A stretch of 64,000 nucleotides of DNA from Silurus meridionalis (lineage: Eukaryota; Chordata; Actinopteri; Siluriformes; Siluridae). A program made the translations under genes and the position numbers. The notes beneath the pieces are model-generated. The model saw only the letters and a program-made list of their open reading frames with translations. It did not search any database and was not told where the DNA came from. This document shows, in pieces, positions 22,714 to 34,263 of the stretch (position 1 is the first letter of the stretch; each line of letters opens with the position of its first letter). The DNA lies in assembly GCF_014805685.1 (NCBI RefSeq), contig NC_060906.1, positions 15,887,664-15,951,663 of the forward strand. The letters are read 5' to 3'.

Positions 22714-25700
22714 TCAACTGCAATGTCCATTTTCATTCGTCGTTTTACATTTGGGGTGCGGCTTATTCATTAAGCGTCGCTCCACCTGGACGACTGCACT
22801 GTGCAGCTGCTCTTCTTTAACACCCAGAATGAAAGAAAAGAGTCCCAGCAACCACATATACATCCTGGGAAATGTTGGCTCCAGGTCCCAGAAATGCTCT
22901 CCACATAAACTGCACAGACGAAATGATCATATTCACATATTAACAACAGGACAATGACAAGAACATTAGATTTTTCTAATTTCAAACAATTTTAAAAGAA
23001 TATTCAAATACTAGTTAAACTCGACAGTGCTGTTCATTCAGAATAATAGTTGGCATTGATATTTTTTACCCTGTGATCACACCTGACACACAATACTGTC
23101 TTTTGCACTACCATGCACTCACACCTTATGTACATTGCTCGATCTGTCATATAATCTATATCCTTATTTAATACTCATACTGTCTATATCGTCTCACATT
23201 GTCTGTATTGTTTTGTCTTGTATAGTCCCAGCTGAATGTATAGTTTTTATTTATGTCTGTACTTTGAGAGTGACTAACAGCTGGAACCAAATTCCTTGTG
23301 TGTGTCAACACACTTGGCCAATAAACCTGATTCTGATTCCTACAGCGGTCTGAATTTAGAGTCATATATAAAATACAACCATAATCTAGCCAATAGGCTT
23401 GTTAACCAAGAATGATAACAGTATTGAATAACTTCTTAGAGCTAAATAAACAACCAAGATAAAACTGAAAACTGTTGCCATAGGAACCCACCCACAGAAA
23501 TCATTAAGACTTCTGCAGTAGTTCATTTAGAAATGTAGAACGTCGAGACATGTGCATGCTTACACTTCCTGCTGCAGGAACTTCATTATAAGTGAGAGAA
23601 TGACAGAAGGAGTAAAAGAAATATCGGACAGACTTCTCTGAGAGTGTAAAAGACTATTCGATCTGGTAACACACATGATCACAGCATAATGCACCGTGAT
23701 TGAGATCCGCCAATTAAGCAGAATACCATGTCCACAGCACAGCACTTCACTATTACCATGTTAGAAGGAGGAATTAAAAATGAATATATAATGTGTATAC
23801 ATGTTTTATAGATCAATGGGGATGTTTAGAAACTAGCTGTACATACACCCGACTAATTTAGACATTTTTATTATAAACGAGGCCCTAGGCTTCAGCATAA
23901 AACTGTGCCTGCGATCTCAAACAGGAGCACATTCCAATGGCAGACCACTTCCTCAGAACTACTTACAAACCCCTTTCCACTTAAACAAAGTGCAAAACGT
24001 TTAAAAGCAGTGCTTTGTCTAAATATGAGCAAATGTAGTACCTCGAACTGCACTTCCTCAAGTCAGTGTGCCAATATTTATCATTGACAAGGTGCCAGAT
24101 TTTTTTCCTTTTCATCATTACACAGTCCAGGCACCTGCGGCGCAGACTTGGTCCATCAGCTCCGTCCTCTGTTCCCCAGAGAAAAAGGAAGGAAGATGGG
24201 GAGGAAACCTGCTGCTCTGGAGAAGAGCCAGAAAGAGCACGAAAACTGCTCTGCAACTGCTCAGCCACACCTGAGAGAGAGAGAGAGAGAGAGAGAGACT
24301 TAAGTTTAAATAATATAGCAACCCGATTCACTATTGCCTACAAGCAATATAGAAAACATTCAGGTTTTTCCTTTACTTTATGTCCATCAGACTTGTATGT
24401 GGGCCGTCACAAAATTGTTGTCACAATGCTGAACCCACACAAATGTAGCATTAAAAATTCCAAAACGAGACAGATATCCTATACTGAGCCCTGATATCAA
24501 ACACACTCAACATTTTTGGGATAAATTGGAACGTTGAAGTATCCTCATTAAACATAAGTGTGTAGAGGATTCGGTGGATTTTCACCTGCAGACATTACAC
24601 TGATGATTCATATATTGAGTATTAAAAAGATGCTTTTCTGGTTGTTGGTATGTGGGTACAAAAATTCTCTCTTTTTTTCTTAGAACCATGTCAACTTCTA
24701 TGGTTATGTTCATGGAGAAAGCTTGGTTTTGTAATACAATGTAATAAAACATTTTAAATAAGATGTTTAGATGAATTTTTCTAAAAACTTTAATACTACG
24801 TTTGGGTTTATTTGCTTAAATCCCTTGTCAACAAATTAAAAAGTTTCTCCAAGGTCTATAGTATTACAGTTTATAAAAACATGCTTAATGGACATCAGCA
24901 TGTGACAGGTTTGGCATTTCGGGTGATTTTCTCTTGTTAGTAAAAACTGTAAAAAAATAAATAAATAAATACATAGCAAAGGACAGTCTGAGATTTAAAC
25001 CTCGACCAAACAAGCAAAAAGACTTTTTCAATTCTGCCAATTATACCTGTTGCTTCATATCACAATACCGTTCATATAGGAAAATTCTGCAAGCACATAG
25101 AAATTTGATGGATCTTATCTACTTACGTCTCCGTTTTTGTAAGACCGATTTAATTGGCAAATGTCGGATGATGGGCTTCTTCGATTTCCACTGTTGCCTG
25201 AGGCGGCAGAGTGAAATAAGAATTGAATTAAACGTTTGAATAGCAGGCCAGAGTGTATACTTAAACATGGTTTTGTCAGGAGAAGCTGCTCACATGGTCT
25301 TAGCCTGCTTTTCTTTCTCCCTGGCCCGTTCCAAAGCAGGCTGTACAATCATATACCATTTTCTTAAGCTAAACATCTCTCCACCTGCAACAGAGAGACT
25401 GTTATGAAATATGAGACAAGCAGCAAATGTTCAAATTTAACTTAAAATTTTTTCCTTTTTTAAGTTGTGTTCCTGCACAAATCATAAAACTAGAGGTCGA
25501 CCGATACGGGTTTTTCCCCGGCTGATGCCGATATTTAGAAATTAGGCCAGCTGATGGCCGATATATGGTCTGATTTTTCCCCTCTTCACCTGATAAAATG
25601 TAATAGCCAATTAGTAAAATGTGACAGAATATTGCTCAAATTAATCAATTATACAAGACAAGGTTCTCCAATCGGTCCACTTGTTACCAGGTCTTGGTAC

Positions 25701-28700
25701 CCGTGTCTACCGGTACCCTAAACTACAGCTGGATGAAGGCTCACTAACAATACTGTTTAAAAAAAAAAAAGTTACTCTCATTCTCTCTCCAAATGTTCTT
25801 CTCATTCTCTCTGCAAAAGAAGCATCATAAGAAAGGCAAGATAGCAGACATGATTGAAAAAAGCTACACGAGTCCGTTAGTAACGATCGCGACAGGTGGA
25901 AACACGGCTTGCTTTATATATTCAGTTGTAACTTCCAGTTTCCCTGTTTGGACATTGAATACACACTACTGCCTCCTGCTGGTATGAGAGAGTAATGTTC
26001 TCTCATGAAGCACACAACATACACACTGTTTTAGTGTCAGATGCACCTGCCTAATAATCGGCTTAATTTGCAGCACAATCGGCCGGCGCCGATTAATAAT
26101 ACCTTTTTTAAAAAGCAAAAAATCGGCCAGATCAATCGGTCGACCTCTACATAAAAGACCATCTCCAATCTGTTTTCATACCATTCACATTTGTGCCATT
26201 TAGCAGATGCCCCTTTTCCCAGAGCCATGTACAAAAGTGCTACCACAACATAAAATTACAACTGTATACCTTTCTTGGTCTTTTTTTTGCCATGGTCCAT
26301 TTTTTTCCCTTTTCTTTCTGCTTTCTTGGATAACCTCCTTTGAAAAGTAAAAGAGAAAACAGACATAAAGTGTTTGGCCATACCATTAAAACAACTGACA
26401 AGTGGAGCAAATAAGACTCATGATGATCTTACAGCGGGACCTCTCAAAAGGTGGAATATACACTGACCAGGAATAACTCACAGGTGCCATTATGAAGAGA
26501 CAGTTTTTTACTTCACCTGTTATATTGTTATGTCAATGTTATGCCTGGCCAGTGTATAAAATACAAATACAGACGCTTTATGCAAATGTATGTTTATTAT
26601 TAGTGAAACCAAACTCCACATAGAGCATTAAGAGAAAATATTCTTGACAAGGTTTTAAAGTAATTACAGTGTTTTAAATTACATAAAACATCAGGACACC
26701 AAACAGGACTTTCGCTATGTTTCCACACAGACGGTTTTAATTGCCGGATGTGTGCATCATGCCGGATTTTGGAGCTTGATTTGAAGCTTGGCACATCAGT
26801 GGCCAAGTTAAAAAGTTTTTTCGGTGGCGCTTATTTATTTTTTGATATCTGAGTAAAGAAAGGATGTGTATAAATGTGTGTCCCGTTGAAGGTTTTAATT
26901 ACGGCATTTTAGATTTATTTATTTTGATTTGTATTAAATATAAGCAAACAGAAATGCGTGCTGCATTAACGGTGCGTAATAAAATTAACTTGCGTTAATG
27001 TGTTTTGGTGTGTTAATTTGAGGTATGAAAACTGGATACAAATTCAGTGCTGAGAGTCATGGAGCATGTAACTATTACAACATGTCATTTTATCTCCTTT
27101 AAACACAAACGATCAGACAACATTTAAGTTGCTCCCTTTTAATGAATATCTTTTATACACTAATTGCAGTAAAGACAGAGAATATGCACAGTTGTTAACC
27201 ATTACTGCTTCTCAATAAATATCAAAACAATGCTAATGTATGCATTAGATACATGAAGGATGCTCACCACTCCACCTTATCGTTCAGCCTGTACAAAAGT
27301 TTCATGGTCACAACAATGATTGCTGCAGCCTGAACATCATAGAATGGAAGTCTTGGCTTTTTTTGAGCAGGGTCAAAGGTCAGAAAAGATTCTTTCCCCA
27401 TAGCTGTTTGCTGTATTACTTTACAAACCAAGGCATGAACTTTGTCTGAAAGAAAGAGATTGAGAAAAACAATTGCATAATTAACTGAATCCCGTATTAG
27501 CTTTTCTTTACTGCTTTACTGCAAACCCACCAGGCAGATTAGCATCCATTAGATAGCGTACAGTGATCAGAGTTGGGTGCAGGAGGCAGTCCTGAGTCAC
27601 AGGAGGAAAAATGGGCAGCTGCAACAGTGCTGCCAGTTCCTCTGCCTCCTTGTGCACCTTTCTGTAAGTGGGGAAAGACTGGAAAGCATAGATATGCCTT
27701 TGTAAACACGAGGAGTCTGAATCAATCCAAAAATGTTACACAACCAAGCAGTTTTCTTACTCACCTCAACTCTAAATATCGGGGCATCTTTGCCAAAGAA
27801 TGCCATCTCTTCCGGAAAATGTTCATGGACATTAACATAAGGAATGTGGCCCTTAGACACCAAGCTGTAAGAGAAATAGCACACCAATTTATGCACATTA
27901 AAAAGCACAAGTGCCTAAATAATTGTGAACGATCATACCTAATATACCATTTAGTGCATATGAACTCATTATGAGCTTAAATACTTATATAGAGAGGCTA
28001 ATATCAGCTGATCCTGAGAGATTTTTTTCTCAAAATCATTTTCATAAGTTCAACTTTAGAACATAATTCTAAACTTTATTTTTTTATTTTTTTAAAGAAC
28101 TACTATAATGACAAAATTGCAGCAGGTTTTTTAGTGTAACATGGCTGCAATATTATTTAAGGGAAAGGCACGTGGACAAATTAATTAAGGTCAAGATCAG
28201 TCAATGATACAGACAGAAAAACAGAAAATGCAGAACGAAAAGGGCTATAAAGGATTTTTCCTTTTTTTTTTTAGAAGAAGAAAAAAAACTGGCAAAAAAC
28301 ATTATAGCATTTGTACATGTTGGGGATGGTTATAGATGCACACAGAGATGCAGAGAGAAGTATGAAAAGTTGAAAATAGATTACATGATGAATCGGACAT
28401 TGCGACACCTGTGAACGCTTGGCCTGAGAGCTAATGTTTATTGAGCCGTGACCAATTGTGTTACATTCTTACAAACAGCATTTGTTTCATTACAAGCTTC
28501 TAAAAAGGTGAATGAAACATGAAAACACTGTGCCACCAAGTTTCAGTTATTTTTCCTTACTGAAGATTCGAAACCTTACATTTCAAAAAACCCACATATT
28601 CTTAGTTTCAATGCATTTGTACTGAAACACTACTGTAAGGCCTCATATTTAAATTATATGAATTGTTGAACAAAAATCCAGAATTAAAGTAACTGTCAAA

Positions 28701-29121
28701 AGTTGTTGAACACTCTGTTACTTTGTGCGGTAGGAAAAAACGAGGCAAATATTTTTCTTATATTCACCGGAGCAAGTCCGACAGGGTGATGGCCTCCCGA
28801 ACCCAAAGCAGCGCCAGGTAGCAGAATGCTAGTGTCCGGGGCATGCTCATCCTGTACTTGCTTTCTTTCGATCTGAAGTAGCAACCAGCATCCACAGAGC
28901 CTGAACGCATGCAACTTCTTCCATCACTCGAGAATCCTGAAAACATTAAAGATTATAAGCAAAATAGTCTGACAAGATTAATGTGTAGACTTCAAGTATA
29001 GAAAAAGATACCAGAGGCTGTGCTGGCTCCTTTCACTGAGGCAAGCTCAGAGGGACATGATGTGTCACTGAAAACAGTAGATGACTCGCCCTCACTGTCG
29101 TCCTGAGGCGTGAACGTGTGC

Positions 29122-29169
<48 letters not shown>

Positions 29170-31352
29170 TATTCAATGGCACATGAACAATGATTTGTTT
29201 AGGGATGAGATACGACGACTTCTGTAAATGGTAAGTGGAAGGGAAAAAAAAAAAAAAAAATTGAGGCTGTACAACATACTAACCGATCATTAACATCTTC
29301 ATTTATTTTAGAATAATATTCTAATGAGATTATATAAGGTAATAAGAGTTTGTTTTTTCTTGTTTAAACCAATTTCACTGAAATGCCCAACTTCATTTTG
29401 GTTAATGGTTTTCTGTATTACTCTACATGATAATAGTGGTGCCAATGTGATTCAGCCTTTTCTTCATTCTACTCAAAAAGAGAGTAATGTAGTAATGTTA
29501 TGCATTCTGTTCATGCAGGTCAGGTTCCAAAACTTCTGATTTCATGCTACAGTCAACGCCTTCGAGCTCATCATGCTGGAAAATAGTGGGAAAATCGTCA
29601 TTTATTTCAGAGCTGTTAAAAAAAAAATTGTAACTGACCTAGAAATTAATTAGCATTAGAAATACTGAACCCATCAAATATATTTCAGTAACATTTGAGT
29701 GTGCTGGATGGAGTTTTCCTTTAAGGCAACTTACGCTAAAACCTACTCTGTACATTCTACCAAAATTCAACTGCACACAAGTATAAACACAAAACCTGTG
29801 TTGTTGCTAACTCACCGCTGAACTTCTGGCCCTGCTCACAGGTTTCTTTGTGTACGCTTGTCCAGTCTTCTGTATGTATCGCTTCCAGAAAACCCACAAC
29901 ACATCTGTCTGTGAGATACACTCCTTTAAAACGACATAAAACATATCTGCTCTTCTGTCATTGCAATATTTGTGCTGGTTTACCGACCTTAAACTGAGAG
30001 CAGACACCCAGTTCAACTAAAGCTTCAGCTTGAAGTTTAAGGACGATCTGAAAGCCTTCGCATACCATCCAGTCTCTTGCACCTTCTAAATAAAAAATAT
30101 AAAGAAAATTACTTACACGCTGGACACAGTGTCTATACAAGATTACTTCAGAAATAAAGGCGTCACACATAAGCTATGCAACATAATTGTTCTGAACATC
30201 TGAATCTGGAACTAACCTGTTTCATTCCGCTTCCTTTTGCCCGACGATAAAGAAGAAATCCTGCTTTTGAATGCGTTCACATCCTCAACAATTCTTGTTC
30301 TCTGTAATGTGGAATCAAGCAAAATGTGTTGATTGAAGATACACACACTGGCCTAATTGTTCGGTCTCTATTATTTCCCAAAGCAGACTTTAATAGATCT
30401 AGTCTTTGGGGCCCCGTGTTAATTTTCCATGTTGTTCCAGCTCCTGAAGAACTGAATATGATTCAGAAGACTTCAGGGATGAACTGCAGTTTAATGTGGA
30501 AAAACTAGGGGCATGAGGAAATAGGAATTGTACCTCGGTAAAGAGAGAATTATTCCACTCAGTGTCACTTTCAGTATGTGCCGTGTTGTTTCTGATCAGA
30601 CAGCCCACTATGGATGAGTAGAAAAGCCCTCCCAACCACCCCTCGTCCAATCGTTCCATGAAAAAGAAATTGTCTTGCGTGAAACTGGTGCGTGGTGCAA
30701 ATAAGTTTGGGGACTGCTGTTATGTACCATCTCAAGTCAAGTTTATTTCTATAGTGATTTTCACAACAGACATTGTCTTAAAGCAGCTTTACAGAATTTA
30801 ACAGTTAAGGTGAATGATGTGTATTTATCCCTGATGAGCAGCCATGGTGACTGTGGCAAGGAAAAACTCCCTTAGATGTTATGAGAAAGAAACCTTAAGA
30901 GGAACCAGACTCAAAAATGGAACCCATCCTCATTTGGGTGATAAAGAGTGTGATTCAAAGATCTCATTTATTTGCCACCCTATCTCCATAACCAGGGCAC
31001 TGATTTTACACTTTTCGAATACATCTTATAAAATACAGGGTGTCCCAATATTGTCTATTAAACAGAGACATCGACACTTTCTTGCAAAATGTATAATTTT
31101 CATACTTAGTTTAAAATGTTGTGTGTTTTAATTTCCACTATACATGAAGAACTTTTGAACACCCTGTAGTTTTTTTTATTCACTATTATTATACACCACA
31201 CCGTGGAGCGTGAATGAAAGACAAATAATACTACAGGATGCAGTAACATGCTCAGTGGTGTTATTAGATACAGCTGCACAAAAACGTAGTCATCTAATGC
31301 GCCAATCTTGTGTTGCTAATGCAACGTGTTCAATATGCAGCTACAGGAACGA

Positions 31353-31415
<63 letters not shown>

Positions 31416-32789
31416 TTTTCCAAAAATTAACAGTGTACTTTGACACCGCTTTCCCACTCTGTCTCATTTACATTGATTACATTTGTCCTTATTCTTATTT
31501 ATACAACTAAGTGCCTTGCTCAAGGACCCTAGAGCAGCAGCTCAAATGAGCTGGGATTTGAACTCACAACCTTCTGATCACAAGTTCAACGTCTTATCCA
31601 AAATCTAATGCATGCCATGGCCAAATCAACCTCTTATCCTCCTGATGGTAAAGTATCAAAGATTAGAATTAGTGTTTCCCAAATTGTAGTTGAAACAAGA
31701 ATGCCAAAGGTACCTGGATGTTCTACAAATTTGCGTCTGGATCCATAAAAAACTATTTATTTATTCATGTATTTTAAATACTCCTCCCCACAACTCCTTG
31801 TGTGAGGAGTAACCAGGCCAGAACGTAGATACAGGATAGAAAGACAGATAGTACAAGTACATAGCAATGAAATGCAGTTTTAGTATCTATCAGAAGTGCA
31901 AATATATATGTAAAGCATGTAATACATAAGTGTATACATGTACAGCAAATGAATACGCTTGCATACTCCTTCACTTTACTTTCAGTAGACGAAACAAGTA
32001 CTTCCAGGGTATAGTAGAAGTAAATAAACTGGGATGCACCATGTGTGTTTGTGTAACTTGCAGAATTGAGTTGTTCAGTGTCTGGGTTACTGATAAGAAG
32101 GTTGTGGGTTTAAGCTGCCACTGTTGGGCCCTTGAGCAAGGCATGTAACTATAAAAGAGCGGTGTGTTTACACGTGTTTATTAAGTGATAAAACCGCTCT
32201 CACCTCAATTACATTATGGCAGCTTTACAGAATTTAACAGTTAAGGTGAATGATGTGTATTTATCCCTGATGAGCAGCCATGGTGACTGTGGCAAGGAAA
32301 AACTCCCTTAGATGTTATGAGAAAGAAACCTTAAGAGGAACCAGACTCAAAAATGGAACCCATCCTCATTTGGGTGATAAAGAGTGTGATTCAAAGATCT
32401 CATTTATTTGCCACCCTCTCTCCATAACCAGGGCACTGATTTTACACTTTTCGAATACATCTTATAAAATACAGGGTGTCCCAATATTCTCTATTAAACA
32501 GAGACATCGACACTTCCTTGCAAAATGTATAATTTTCATACTTAGTTTAAAATGTTGTGTGTTTTAATTTCCACTATACATGAAGAACTTTTGAACACCC
32601 TGTAGTTTTTTTTATTCACTATTATTATACACCACACCGTGGAGCGTGAATGAAAGACAAATAATACTACAGGATGCAGTAACATGCTCAGTGGTGTTAT
32701 TAGATACAGCTGCACAAAAACGTAGTCATCTAATGCGCCAATCTTGTGTTGCTAATGCAACGTGTTCAATATGCAGCTACAGGAAACGA

Positions 32790-32840
<51 letters not shown>

Positions 32841-33868
32841 TTTTCCAAAAAAATTAACAGTGTACTTTGACACCGTTTCCCACTCTGTCTCATTTACATT
32901 GATTACATTTGTCCTTATTCTTATTTATACAACTAAGTGCCTTGCTCAAGGACCCTAGAGCAGCAGCTCAAATGAGCTGGGATTTGAACTCACAACCTTC
33001 TGATCACAAGTTCAACGTCTTATCCAAAATCTAATGCGTGCCATGGCCAAATCAACCTCTTATCCTCCTGATGGTAAAGTATCAAAGATTAGAATTAGTG
33101 TTTCCCAAATTGTAGTTGAAACAAGAATGCCAAAGGTACCTGGATGTTCTACAAATTTGCGTCTGGATCCATAAAAAACTATTTATTTATTCATGTATTT
33201 TAAATACTCCTCCCCACAACTCCTTGTGTGAGGAGTAACCAGGCCAGAACGTAGATACAGGATAGAAAGACAGATAGTACAAGTACATAGCAATGAAATG
33301 CAGTTTTAGTATCTATCAGAAGTGCAAATATATATGTAAAGCATGTAATACATAAGTGTATACATGTACAGCAAATGAATACGCTTGCATACTCCTTCAC
33401 TTTACTTTCAGTAGACGAAACAAGTACTTCCAGGGTATAGTAGAAGTAAATAAACTGGGATGCACCATGTGTGTTTGTGTAACTTGCAGAATTGAGTTGT
33501 TCAGTGTCTGGGTTACTGATAAGAAGGTTGTGGGTTTAAGCTGCCACTGTTGGGCCCTTGAGCAAGGCATGTAACTATAAAAGAGCGGTGTGTTTACACG
33601 TGTTTATTAAGTGATAAAACCGCTCTCACCTCAATTACATTATGGCAGCTTTTACAGAAGAATTGTCCTCCGTCTGAAACTCCCCAACACACTGCTCCAC
33701 ACTGTCCACAGGCTTCACTGTAACCGTCCTAAACACACACACACACGTTTTCATTTTAACTTTAACATTTAACTAGTAAGTATTTTCTGTTTTGTAACTT
33801 ATTTATTCTCCTTTACAGGAAAAAGAAGCTTGAACATGGAGAACACTCACTGTTATCTCCTCATCCAT
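22714..33868 (-). CDS. taf1b: TAF1B, RNA polymerase I-specific TBP-associated factor, complete
   Basis: Subunit of SL1/TIF-IB, a TFIIB-like factor needed for Pol I initiation at rDNA in the nucleolus. Fifteen coding exons, minus strand: 33851-33868, 33630-33728, 30217-30301, 29984-30085, 29816-29904, 29012-29102, 28768-28936, 27765-27864, 27531-27678, 27268-27445, 26270-26337, 25294-25384, 25127-25197, 24042-24270, 22714-22909. They total 1734 nt (577 aa plus stop; human 588 aa) and all phases agree. Exon 1 encodes just MDEEIT. The zinc ribbon is C13-x2-C16-x14-C31-x2-C34, ending CKSCHNVIE. Further matches to the family: [73 protein letters not shown], and C-terminal [15 protein letters not shown]. 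The donor of exon 14 (GTACTA) is weak. Exon 2 is affected by a duplication described separately. Confidence 0.95.
23070..23343 (+). mobile_element. L2/CR1-type LINE 3' tail in taf1b intron 14
   Basis: Contains the widely repeated fish tail ending TGGCCAATAAACCTGATTCT with GATTC-type short terminal repeats, preceded by TTTGAGAGTGACTAACA. No reverse transcriptase remains; a 5'-truncated copy inserted in the orientation opposite to taf1b. Confidence 0.65.
24271..24298. repeat. (GA)n microsatellite forming an acceptor tract
   Basis: On the minus strand this is a (CT)n run ending directly in CAG at 24273-24271, the splice acceptor of taf1b exon 14. The microsatellite is the polypyrimidine tract. 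Confidence 0.85.
25491..26149. mobile_element. hAT-type MITE in taf1b intron 11
   Basis: Inverted ends TAGAGGTCGACCGAT and its complement ATCGGTCGACCTCTA, with imperfect internal repeats of CGGC/GCCGAT motifs. Flanked by 8-bp CATAAAAC (25483-25490) and CATAAAAG (26150-26157), an 8-bp target duplication with one later change, typical of hAT elements. No transposase ORF; about 659 bp. Confidence 0.85.
29127..29167. repeat. (GA)n microsatellite beside taf1b exon 6
   Basis: A 41-bp run whose minus-strand (CT)n form starts about 22 nt upstream of the exon 6 acceptor CAG (29105-29103), so it lies in the branch-point/polypyrimidine zone. Confidence 0.85.
30725..30960. repeat. Interspersed fish repeat at left edge of intron 2 duplication
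   Basis: Begins CAAGTCAAGTTTATTTCTAT, then GACATTGTCTTAAAGCAGC and TTTACAGAATTTAACAG, then GGCAAGGAAAAACTCCCTTA. This is a dispersed element I recognise from many fish genomes; its terminal part is the reverse complement of the repeat at 55370-55490. Its GCAGCTTTACAGAA is the left duplication boundary. Confidence 0.6.
30783..32218. repeat. Tandem duplication in taf1b intron 2, copy 1
   Basis: 1436-bp unit, nearly identical to 32219-33644. It carries part of the dispersed fish repeat, a (TA)n run at about 31356-31412, a tRNA-type SINE segment (about 31510-31600) and a second SINE-like piece (about 32085-32150). Its right end duplicates the last 20-odd bases of taf1b exon 2 plus the GTGAGA donor (32198-32204 and following). 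Confidence 0.93.
31510..31605 (-). mobile_element. tRNA-derived SINE segment (first of two duplicated copies)
   Basis: On the minus strand it reads TTGAACTTGTGATCAGAAGG then TTGTGAGTTCAAATCC, a Pol III B-box-like sequence, then CTTGAGCAAGGCACTTAG. Typical of fish tRNA-type SINEs. The same segment recurs at about 32936-33031 because of the tandem duplication. Confidence 0.55.
32219..33644. repeat. Tandem duplication in taf1b intron 2, copy 2
   Basis: 1426-bp unit; differs from copy 1 mainly in the TA-run length (about 32794-32838 here) and a handful of single-base changes. Its right end is the genuine exon 2 donor and 3' end of exon 2, so the unit overlaps coding sequence by about 15 bp. Confidence 0.93.
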
Positions 33869-34030
33869 CTTTGGATAACTGAAGTACTAAACACACATGA
33901 ACATCAACACCGCCACACGCTTGAAGGAAAATTCAAAATGGCGTCCTCAAGCTACGATTCAGCGACATTTCAAAATAAGAGCACGAGGCTCACTCGCAAA
34001 CGGATGCACAGAGGAGTATGAAGGGAAATT
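33869..34030 (-). promoter_or_regulatory. taf1b 5' UTR and probable promoter
   Basis: The region upstream of the taf1b ATG contains CpG-containing sequence (CAAGCGTGTGGCGGTG on the minus strand) but no TATA box or CCAAT box I can point to. It abuts the duplicated block starting at 34031, so the proximal promoter is at most about 160 bp before sequence that exists in two copies. Confidence 0.4.
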
Positions 34031-34237
34031 GATGCACACAGAGATGCGGAGAGGAGTACTGGGTCAAATGGTTTGATGATTTAATTGAGTAAAACCTACA
34101 GCTAAAGTTATATGTCCTTTAAAAACTCCTGGTCATGCTAAAATGCTTAAAATAAAAGTCTAACTCAATTTAAAATCCTCTGGTTGTGCTTAGTGTGTTA
34201 AGTTCAAAATAAAAAGCTATATGGAGAAGTAAATAAA
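34031..34237. repeat. Duplicated block A, copy 1
   Basis: 207 bp starting GATGCACACAGAGATGCGG, near-identical to 35478-35686 (a two-base difference in an A-run). It is joined at its right end to a bridge of intronic origin and then to block B. Confidence 0.92.
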
Positions 34238-34263
34238 CTGGGATGCACCATGTGTGTTTGTGT
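34225..34263. other. 39-bp bridge matching taf1b intron 2
   Basis: Identical to 32016-32054 (and to the corresponding part of the second intron copy). Its first 13 bp (AGAAGTAAATAAA) are shared with the end of block A and its last 13 bp (TGTGTGTTTGTGT) with the start of block B; only the middle CTGGGATGCACCA is specific to the intron. It occupies the place of the 892-bp segment present in the other copy. Confidence 0.85.

Noticed and set aside
29550..29585. Possible taf1b micro-exon (CATGATGAGCTCGAAGGC on the minus strand after TTTCCAG)
   Set aside because: The only GT after it leaves a phase that would create a stop with the next exon; exon 5 joins exon 6 in phase without it.
30399..30659. 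Minus-strand ORF near taf1b with candidate donor, considered as an exon 3
   Set aside because: Exon 2 ends in phase 0 with CHNVIE and joins perfectly to RTRIVEDVN at 30301; the ORF has no similarity to TAF1B and no suitable acceptor.
30844..32567. Duplicate 95-codon plus ORFs beginning MVTVARKNS
   Set aside because: They lie in a dispersed non-coding repeat within the tandem duplication; the repeated protein is only a consequence of the DNA duplication.
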